Source: an uncultured Lachnospiraceae bacterium (GTDB lineage Bacteria > Bacillota > Clostridia > Lachnospirales > Lachnospiraceae). Taken from it: DNA of 57,944 bases. Both the position numbers and the translations under genes were made by a program. Positions within the stretch are counted from its first letter, which is position 1, and every line of letters begins with the position of its first letter. The stretch covers positions 1 to 57,944 of the forward strand of contig CAJUEY010000017.1 of assembly GCA_910585825.1 (NCBI GenBank), read 5' to 3'. Positions 52,992 through 57,944 of the stretch are shown here, one piece after another. The notes under the pieces were generated by a model that saw only the letters and a list, made by a program, of their open reading frames with translations, was not told the origin of the DNA and ran no database searches.

Positions 52992-53615
52992 CTAAGCGTT
53001 TTCCTTACATAATCTAACTACTTCATCATCAATTATCGGAAGCCCCAAATTATCCATGATTTTTTTAATCATTAAAAATTTTTCCCATGCTTCATCTTCT
53101 GTCACCATATATATGGTGGGTATTGACCAAAAGTTAGTTAAAAGGACAAATAACTCTGCTAATAGTCTTGAATGTTTTGTTTGTATAGAACCGTCTTTTA
53201 TTCCTTCTTCTATTAGTTCTTGATACATAGGAACTAGCTCTTTGTTACTTTCTATCAATTTCTTTAAAAAAGCAGGACTTTCCATAAGCTGCATAGAAGC
53301 AATGCTTAATTTATGGTGTTCTGTATCATCAAAAGATGTCTTCATAACAAATTTTAGTTTTTCTAAACCATTTAGCTCTTTATGTTGTTTTGCCTTTTCA
53401 AAAGGATTTATTTCATCAAAAAGTTTTTCGCATAACGCTTCAAATACTTCCTCTTTGGACTTAAAGTGATGATAAAAAGCACCTCTTGTTAAGCCTCCCA
53501 TTTCTGCTATAATGTCTAATACTGTTGTTTCTTCATAACCTTTTTCTAAAAACAATTTTAAAGAAGCATCTAAAATTTTTTGAATAGTTTCTTCAGGATA
53601 TTTATTACGTGGCAA
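52992..53615 (-). CDS. TetR/AcrR-family transcriptional repressor
   Basis: A 207-residue repressor: the N-terminal TetR helix-turn-helix (about residues 8-55) has ILDASLKLFLEKGYEETTVLDI and GLTRGAFYHHFKSKEEVF. The C-terminal ligand domain is helical and specific to this subfamily. The start is TTG 53615 with AGGAGGTG seven bases upstream. It lies 84 bases upstream of the exporter gene, on the same strand, so it probably represses both in the absence of an export substrate. Confidence 0.92.
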   Translation of the reverse strand: MPRNKYPEETIQKILDASLKLFLEKGYEETTVLDIIAEMGGLTRGAFYHHFKSKEEVFEALCEKLFDEINPFEKAKQHKELNGLEKLKFVMKTSFDDTEHHKLSIASMQLMESPAFLKKLIESNKELVPMYQELIEEGIKDGSIQTKHSRLLAELFVLLTNFWSIPTIYMVTEDEAWEKFLMIKKIMDNLGLPIIDDEVVRLCKENA

Positions 53616-53652
53616 TCTTGCACCTCCTCATACATACACTTTACACGTATAC

Positions 53653-53680
53653 ATTATCATGCAGTATGCACGTATGTCAA
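53653..53680 (-). promoter_or_regulatory. tetR promoter with overlapping repeats
   Basis: On the minus strand TTGACA (plus 53675-53680) and GATAAT (plus 53653-53658) have a 16-base spacer. CACGTAT-like half sites at 53644-53650 and around 53670 flank the promoter elements, and CATACATACAC lies downstream, so autoregulation is likely. Confidence 0.5.
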
Positions 53681-53744
53681 TATTTTTTTGTTCAATGCAA
53701 CATTCTTATTCTTTATTCCTCTTGATTACCTCAAAACAGTAAAG

Positions 53745-53806
53745 AAAAAGTCCTGTCAAGAGCCTTGCCACCGTAGGTGGTGCTTGCACTCTTGATCGGA
53801 CTTTTT
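53745..53806. terminator. Large terminator hairpin upstream of tetR
   Basis: AAAAAGTCC (53745-53753) pairs with GGACTTTTT (53798-53806), with inner stems CAAGAG/CTCTTG and CCACC/GGTGG. The A and T ends make it bidirectional. On the minus strand it ends the XRE regulator transcript's upstream neighbours or insulates tetR. Confidence 0.75.
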
Positions 53807-53837
53807 GTTTGCTGTATCTTCTGTGAGAGGATAAAGG

Positions 53838-54422
53838 CTATTCATCTTCATCATCAAAATTCATATTTACGATAACCTTGCCTTTGCCGAATGGAACATA
53901 AGGGTTCATGTGCTTGTGTCCCTCAGTGCTTTCCCCGAACATATCAAGGCTGTAAAACTCATCATAGCGGTCTAAAATCTTCTGAAATTTCAAATGCTGG
54001 ACAAACTCTTTGATTGGGTAAAGGTCAGACGCTGTGATGTCTTTGCCATTGATGTAATCCGTGATATACTCCCGTAACTGCTCTAATTCATAGTCCAGCC
54101 ATTCTTCCTCGCTGTCAAAGAAGTTATCATAATGACCGTGTTTCAATTCAGCGTTTAATCGTTCTTCCCCTCTGACAAACTGACAGACTTCTTTCTCTAT
54201 GTGAGAAGCAAATTTCCATGTGCCTGACAGCATTTCATTCGGTGCAACTTCTAACACCGCCATTATCTTTTCCAGCGTTTCAAAAGTAGGATAATTCACA
54301 CCTCTTTCAATCTTGGAAAGGCTTTGTAGGTTGATACCGATAGCGTCAGCAAGTTCTTGCTGTTTCATTCCCTTTAGTTTTCTGACCGTCTGTATATTTT
54401 GTCCCAAATGCTTATAATTCAT
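53838..54422 (-). CDS. XRE-family regulator of the mobile element
   Basis: A 194-residue regulator with an N-terminal XRE helix-turn-helix (about residues 5-62: LGQNIQTVRKLKGMKQQELADAIGINLQSLSKIERG). The acidic C-terminal region of about 130 residues has no family I recognise. Tn916-like elements carry the smaller helix-turn-helix Orf9 in a similar position; this may be its functional replacement. ATG 54422 has AAAGGAG ten bases upstream; a longer in-frame ATG at 54446 lies before that site. It reads away from the rep gene across the origin-like region. Confidence 0.85.
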   Translation of the reverse strand: MNYKHLGQNIQTVRKLKGMKQQELADAIGINLQSLSKIERGVNYPTFETLEKIMAVLEVAPNEMLSGTWKFASHIEKEVCQFVRGEERLNAELKHGHYDNFFDSEEEWLDYELEQLREYITDYINGKDITASDLYPIKEFVQHLKFQKILDRYDEFYSLDMFGESTEGHKHMNPYVPFGKGKVIVNMNFDDEDE

Positions 54423-54599
54423 GGAATATCTTCTCCTTTCAATCACTTTATAAGCCTATCATACTTATTATTTTTGAAAAAGTCAAGAAAAAGTTCTTGA
54501 CAAGTAATTCTATTGGCGTTATTATCATAGCAGATAGAGTGATTAAGCACACTAGGGTCAATCACACGCTTGAGTAAGCATTTAAAGAAGATATTTTCA

Positions 54600-54796
54600 C
54601 TTTGACAGCATGAATGAGCATGGACTGTCAGACTGAAAATCGTGGTTTCCAAAAAGGGCTGGCTGGACGGGGCACGTCCCCCAGACGTGTTTCGGACAGA
54701 CAGTTCCTTTTGGAAAGGCAACGCCGTAGGCGTTGGGCAAGGGCGTATATGTAACACCGCCCTGCGTATACATGTAACACCGCCCTGCGTATACAT
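54600..54796 (+). other. Hairpin-rich origin-like region upstream of rep
   Basis: No gene is credible in 54423-54886. Within it are: TGACAG/CTGTCA near 54603-54631; a long stem of TTTCCAAAAAGG near 54647 with CCTTTTGGAAA near 54708; inside it CACGTC/GACGTG; then CAACGCC-GTA-GGCGTTG near 54719-54735; and the 23-bp tandem repeat at 54751-54796. Such stacked hairpins beside a rolling-circle-type rep gene suggest a nick site or origin (oriT/dso). This is inferred from position and structure. Confidence 0.5.
54751..54796 (+). repeat. 23-bp tandem repeat (iteron-like)
   Basis: GTAACACCGCCCTGCGTATA plus CAT occurs twice in tandem with no difference (54751-54773 and 54774-54796). A partial related string, GGGCGTATATG, precedes it. 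It lies about 90 bases upstream of the rep reading frame and may bind Rep. Confidence 0.8.
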
Positions 54797-54886
54797 GTCA
54801 TAGTACCTAGAAACTGTGATAAATAAAGGAAAATTTGCAATTTATACCCCGCAAAAAATCGGGAAGTACGAAAGGAGTAATGCAGT

Positions 54887-55978
54887 ATCGCAACACACGA
54901 AAATTTATCCGTTAAGATTGATTACATCAGCATTGTATTTGAAACTGCAACCGCTGAAGATGTAATCACACACATTTTAGATTTACCGCCTGACATTTTC
55001 AATGTTTATCCGGCAACCGTAAAATTCAAGACCTATCAGACACGTTGGGAGATTGGAGATATTTATGTATCGGGCGACGCAAAAAAGACAGAGGACAACC
55101 CGAAAGGACTTGGCTGTTATCTTGTGATGACGGGCAGAGGGTGTGATGATATTTTTCAAATCCTCGACAGCAGAAATGCAACCTTTGGAGATATGTTCCG
55201 ACGCTGTGAACTAAGATACGGGCTGGATAATTTCCATTTCACAAGGCTTGATGTTGCCATAGATGATAAGAACGAAATACCATTCTTTACCGTAGAGCAG
55301 ATAAAGAAGAAATGCGAAAAAGAGGAATTTATCGCAAACAGTGAGGGCTATCACTTTGATGAAGGCAAGTTTGATGATTTTGATACCGCAAAGACGGTTT
55401 ATATCGGTGCTGGAAAGTCGGGATTGTCCTACCGTTTTTATGACAAAGACAAGGAAGTTTGTTCAAAATACAACAAGACACTTGAGGAAGTCGGCAGTTG
55501 GAAACGCACAGAAATGCAACTGCGTGATGATAAGGCTCATGCCTTTGCCATGACATTTAAGGACAGACCGCTGGAACTTGGAGCATTGGCTTTCGGTTTG
55601 CTGGCGGATAATCTACGCTTTGTTGCGCCAAATAAAAATGAAAGCAATAAAAGCAGATGGAAAACGTGTCGGTTTTGGGAAAGGTTTTTAGGGGCTGTGG
55701 AAGTCTTGAAACTGTGTATGCCAAAACCACATAATTCCCTTGAAGAAACACAGCAGTGGCTTACAGAGGGTGGCGTGATTTCGGCAGTGAAAAGTTTTTA
55801 CTTCTTGGAAGAACATGACGCATTAGGCGGATTGGAACGGGTGGAAACCATGCTGGATAAAGCAAGATACAGCAATTCTCTTTCCAGCAAACTGACCGCC
55901 CATTTACAGAGGATAGACCGCACTGACCTTATCCCCTATATTCAGTTTGACACGAAACACGGGAAAGGGGGTATCTGA
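54887..55978 (+). CDS. Rep/relaxase-like replication initiation factor, non-canonical start
   Basis: A Rep_trans-type replication initiation factor related to Tn916 Orf20, about 363 residues if begun at 54887. Motifs include RWEIGDIYVSG, NFHFTRLDVAIDD (the acidic metal-binding strand) and LSYRFYDKDKE. In-frame coding clearly extends upstream of the first canonical start, GTG 55124, to a stop at 54878. In that stretch the only alternatives are ATC and ATT codons. ATC 54887 lies nine bases after AAAGGAG (54871-54877). Either initiation is at a rare codon or a mutation removed the ATG. The xis start overlaps its stop by one base. Confidence 0.72.
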   Translation: MATHENLSVKIDYISIVFETATAEDVITHILDLPPDIFNVYPATVKFKTYQTRWEIGDIYVSGDAKKTEDNPKGLGCYLVMTGRGCDDIFQILDSRNATFGDMFRRCELRYGLDNFHFTRLDVAIDDKNEIPFFTVEQIKKKCEKEEFIANSEGYHFDEGKFDDFDTAKTVYIGAGKSGLSYRFYDKDKEVCSKYNKTLEEVGSWKRTEMQLRDDKAHAFAMTFKDRPLELGALAFGLLADNLRFVAPNKNESNKSRWKTCRFWERFLGAVEVLKLCMPKPHNSLEETQQWLTEGGVISAVKSFYFLEEHDALGGLERVETMLDKARYSNSLSSKLTAHLQRIDRTDLIPYIQFDTKHGKGGI

Positions 55979-56181
55979 TGAATAACAAGGATATTCCCGT
56001 ATGGGAGAAATACACCCTTACCATTGAAGAAGCGTCAAAATATTTCCGTATTGGAGAAAACAAGCTGAGAAGATTGGCAGAGGAAAATAAGGACGCTGGC
56101 TGGCTCATTATGAATGGCAACCGCATACAGATTAAACGCCGACAGTTTGAACGTGTCATTGACAAATTAGACGCAATCTAA
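55978..56181 (+). CDS. xis: Tn916-type excisionase
   Basis: A 67-residue winged-helix DNA-bending protein that helps Int excise the element. The core TLTIEEASKYFRIGENKLRR and MNGNRIQIKRRQFERVIDKLDAI are almost the same as in Tn916 Xis as I remember it. It starts at ATG 55978, overlapping the rep stop by one base, and lies 78 bases before int. Confidence 0.97.
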   Translation: MNNKDIPVWEKYTLTIEEASKYFRIGENKLRRLAEENKDAGWLIMNGNRIQIKRRQFERVIDKLDAI

Positions 56182-56259
56182 TGCAAATGAGCCTTGTATG
56201 TGTTATGATGAACACAAGTCATATCAAGGCTCTTTCCAACAAGGAAAGGAGCAGACACC

Positions 56260-57453
56260 ATGAAAGAAAAAAGGCGGGATAACAAAGGACGTATCTTGCA
56301 CACTGGAGAGAGCCAACGAACAGACGGAAAATACTTATATAAATATGTAGACGCATTTGGAAACACAAGATATGTGTATGCTTGGAGATTGACACCAGCA
56401 GACCCGACACCAAAGGGAAAACGGGAAAAGCCCTCACTTCGTGAAATGGAACAGCAGATACGACGTGATATGGAAGATGGTATTGACAGCAAGGGGAAGA
56501 AAATGACGCTTTGCCAACTGTACGCCAAACAGAACGCACAGAGGGCAAATGTGAAGAAAAGCACACAGAAACAAAGGGAACAACTTATGCGGTTATTAAA
56601 AGAGGATAAGTTAGGTGCAAGGAGCATTGACACCATTAAGCCCTCTGACGCTAAGGAATGGGCGTTACGCATGAAAGAGAAAGGTTTTTCCTACAATACT
56701 ATCAACAACCATAAACGCTCGTTAAAAGCGTCATTCTACATCGCCATACAAGATGATTATGTGAGGAAGAACCCCTTTGATTTCAAACTAAGTGAAGTCA
56801 TAGAAAATGATACGAAAGAGAAAGTTGCATTGACAGAGGAAGAAGAACAAGCCTTACTGTCATTCATCAAGACAGACAATGTGTATCATAAGTATTATGA
56901 TGAAGTGCTGATACTGTTGAAAACGGGACTTCGTATTTCTGAATTATGTGGGCTGACAATGGCAGACATTGATTTCAAGAATGAGGTTGTCGTAGTCAGC
57001 CACCAGCTATTGAAAAGCAAGGAACAGGGCTACTACATTGAAACGCCTAAGACCAAAAGCGGAGTAAGGAACGTGCCATTGAGCAAGGAAACCATTCAGG
57101 CATTTCACAGAGTGATGAAGAAACGCCCAAAGATAAGGTCAATGGAAATAGACGGACATAAGGATTTCTTGTTTGTCAATTCCAAAGGCAAACCAAAGGT
57201 GGCGATTGATTACACAACATTATTTGTCCGTATGGTAAAGAAATATAACAAGCACCACAAGGACAAGCCCTTGCCACATATCACACCGCATACGCTACGC
57301 CATACGTTCTGCACAAGGCTGGCAAGCAAGAATATGAACCCAAAGGATTTACAGTATATCATGGGGCATTCAAACATCAGTATCACGATGAACTGGTATG
57401 CTCATGCGTCCATAGATACGGCAAAATCAGAGGTTCAGCGTCTAATCGCATAA
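56260..57453 (+). CDS. int: Tn916-family tyrosine integrase
   Basis: A 397-residue site-specific recombinase that integrates and excises the element. It has an N-terminal arm-binding domain (about 1-70), a core-binding domain (about 85-170) and a catalytic domain with Arg225 (TGLRISEL), His344 and Arg347 (HTLRHTF), His370 (GHSNIS) and nucleophile Tyr380 (NWYAHA). All key residues are intact. Tn916 Int has 405 residues and the same layout. AAGGAAAGGAG precedes the ATG. The arm-type repeats recognised by such integrases are found at both ends. Confidence 0.97.
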   Translation: MKEKRRDNKGRILHTGESQRTDGKYLYKYVDAFGNTRYVYAWRLTPADPTPKGKREKPSLREMEQQIRRDMEDGIDSKGKKMTLCQLYAKQNAQRANVKKSTQKQREQLMRLLKEDKLGARSIDTIKPSDAKEWALRMKEKGFSYNTINNHKRSLKASFYIAIQDDYVRKNPFDFKLSEVIENDTKEKVALTEEEEQALLSFIKTDNVYHKYYDEVLILLKTGLRISELCGLTMADIDFKNEVVVVSHQLLKSKEQGYYIETPKTKSGVRNVPLSKETIQAFHRVMKKRPKIRSMEIDGHKDFLFVNSKGKPKVAIDYTTLFVRMVKKYNKHHKDKPLPHITPHTLRHTFCTRLASKNMNPKDLQYIMGHSNISITMNWYAHASIDTAKSEVQRLIA

Positions 57454-57458
57454 AAGTA

Positions 57459-57541
57459 TTTACCACGATTTTAACCACGTTTGATAGGAAAAATATAAGA
57501 AGTTAGACCTTGATATGTGAGGTTTACCACTAATACAAAAT
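57459..57541 (+). promoter_or_regulatory. Right integrase arm-type sites
   Basis: TTTACCACG at 57459-57467, a variant TTAACCACG at 57471-57479, and TTTACCACT at 57533-57541. They match the two repeats at the left end and lie 75-160 bases inside attR. Confidence 0.62.
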
Positions 57542-57543
57542 GC

Positions 57544-57573
57544 CCGAATAGCTGATAAAATGGGGCTATTCGG
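57544..57573 (+). terminator. Hairpin after int
   Basis: CCGAATAGC (57544-57552) pairs with GCTATTCGG (57565-57573). The T run is poor. It probably ends int transcription inside the element. Confidence 0.5.
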
Positions 57574-57615
57574 ACATTTGAGAAGATATAAAAAGATAGT
57601 CAAAAAGACATATAT

Positions 57616-57627
57616 AATTTAAGTGAA
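57616..57627 (+). repeat. Right attachment repeat (attR)
   Basis: AATTTAAGTGAA, identical to 50214-50225, marking the right junction with the chromosome. Confidence 0.6.
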
Positions 57628-57731
57628 ATAATAACCGCTGCAGGCTGCGGAGAGAACAGTAATCCTATAACGGCTGTATTTGCAAAAGGAATAAAAAGAT
57701 GGTTCCATTTTCCGTAAAATATTAGTATAAT

Positions 57732-57768
57732 AACAGCAGGGCAGGCAGCATTCTGGCCCTGCTGTTTT
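57732..57768 (+). terminator. Terminator in the right flank
   Basis: AACAGCAGGGC (57732-57742) pairs with GCCCTGCTGTT (57756-57766), followed by T. It may once have ended the nicotinamidase transcript before the element inserted. A TATAAT at 57726-57731 just before it has no good -35. Confidence 0.7.
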
Positions 57769-57875
57769 ATACATTATGTGACCGCTCAAAAAGAGCGTGT
57801 CATACTGGGATGCCCGGAGGGTATACATTATGTGACTGCTCAAAAAGAGCGCGTCATACTGGGATGCCCGGAGGG
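57768..57875. repeat. 54-bp tandem repeat with internal hairpin
   Basis: Two units (57768-57821 and 57822-57875) differ at two positions, and a third begins at 57876 (TATACATA). Each holds CGCTC/GAGCG- or GCTC/GAGC-type arms around five A. The 54-base period keeps the minus-strand frame open as an 18-residue repeat containing RASQYD, but no ribosome-binding site supports translation. It is a dispersed-repeat candidate. Confidence 0.8.
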
Positions 57876-57944
57876 TATACATAAATTATAAGGAGACAAT
57901 ATGAAGTGACCTCACAATTGTAGATTCGTGGATTTACCTGTATG
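57876..57944 (+). other. Window end, possible leader of a further gene
   Basis: AAGGAG at 57889-57894 is followed by ATG 57901, but the frame stops after two codons (ATG AAG TGA). The real gene, if any, starts beyond the window. Confidence 0.2.

Larger units (their letters stand above)
50214..57627. mobile_element. Tn916-family integrative mobilizable element with ABC-exporter cargo
   Basis: About 7.4 kb bounded by a 12-bp direct repeat. In order: Orf8-like and Orf7-like regulators (minus), an ABC exporter and TetR repressor (minus), an XRE regulator (minus), a hairpin-rich origin-like region, a Rep/relaxase-like gene, xis and int (plus). Int and Xis are close to those of Tn916. No FtsK-like coupling protein, conjugation channel or tet(M) is present, so transfer would need a helper. 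The direct repeat lies 75-90 bases outside arm-type repeats on both sides, as in Tn916. The boundary positions are inferred from the repeat. Confidence 0.82.

Noticed and set aside
54443..54840. Minus-strand readings of 70-117 codons in the origin-like region
   Set aside because: They coincide with the hairpins and tandem repeat and have no family features or start signals.
57649..57662. GGAGAGAACAGTAA next to attR as the right end of a structured repeat split by the mobile element
   Set aside because: No matching left end was found on the other side of the element, so the resemblance is too short to claim.
57619..57882. An 87-codon minus-strand reading over the 54-bp repeats
   Set aside because: No ribosome-binding site; its length comes from the repeat period being divisible by three.
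1..57944. CRISPR array, rRNA genes and known riboswitch classes
   Set aside because: No regularly spaced short repeats, no rRNA segments, and no recognisable T-box, SAM or similar leader was seen in the gaps.

Overview
The window looks like a piece of a Firmicutes chromosome from the Lachnospiraceae (Clostridia), probably a gut commensal. The evidence is sporulation and germination genes (spoIIM, gpr, spoIIP, a SleL-like glycosidase), ComE and AddAB systems of Gram-positive type, a LexA box of Bacillus/Clostridium type, a CIRCE element, purine-rich Shine-Dalgarno sequences with several TTG/GTG starts, and a large secreted GH84 glycosidase of the kind that attacks host glycans. I cannot name the species from sequence alone.

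Layout. 1-5.7 kb: thioredoxin, then recA (LexA box) and recX, RNase Y, a Nudix hydrolase and SpoIIM. 5.7-7 kb, minus strand: a tRNA-Arg(CCG) followed closely by a DAHP synthase. 7-12.4 kb: an SH3b-domain membrane protein, then a tight run of an RluF-like pseudouridine synthase, NAD-dependent DNA ligase and a MetA-type homoserine acyltransferase whose Glu111 predicts acetyl-CoA use. 12.5-23.1 kb: the comEA ... comEC-holA-rpsT-gpr-spoIIP block familiar from Bacillus, interrupted by a two-component system and a GerMN lipoprotein. 23.1-26.9 kb: a transposase-like relic, then tRNA(Met) cytidine acetate ligase divergent from acetate kinase, and an AIM24-family protein. 26.9-38.4 kb: addB-addA, maf, a small acidic protein, a PrsA-like foldase, a LysM/GH18 spore-cortex-type enzyme and a methyltransferase. 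38.5-44.7 kb: htpG (minus) and, divergent from it across a perfect CIRCE, an unrecognised 912-residue zinc-ribbon protein; then phosphopentomutase. 44.9-50.1 kb: the secreted GH84 enzyme and a nicotinamidase-like hydrolase.

50.2-57.6 kb is a small integrated element with Tn916-family Int and Xis, Orf7/Orf8-like regulators, a Rep/relaxase-like gene and a TetR-regulated ABC exporter as cargo. It has no visible type IV secretion or FtsK-like coupling genes, so it is best read as an integrative mobilizable element. A 12-bp direct repeat flanks it, with TTTACCACG arm-type repeats inside both ends.

The most interesting non-coding signal is a family of about 145-bp structured repeats. Copies lie at 2499-2642 (reverse orientation) and 24698-24846 (forward). 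They share terminal inverted repeats, are each flanked by a short direct repeat like a target-site duplication, and have hairpins whose arms differ between copies by compensatory changes. They look like MITEs selected for RNA or single-strand DNA structure. A lone terminal arm may lie at 34607-34637. A 54-bp tandem repeat lies just beyond the mobile element's right end.
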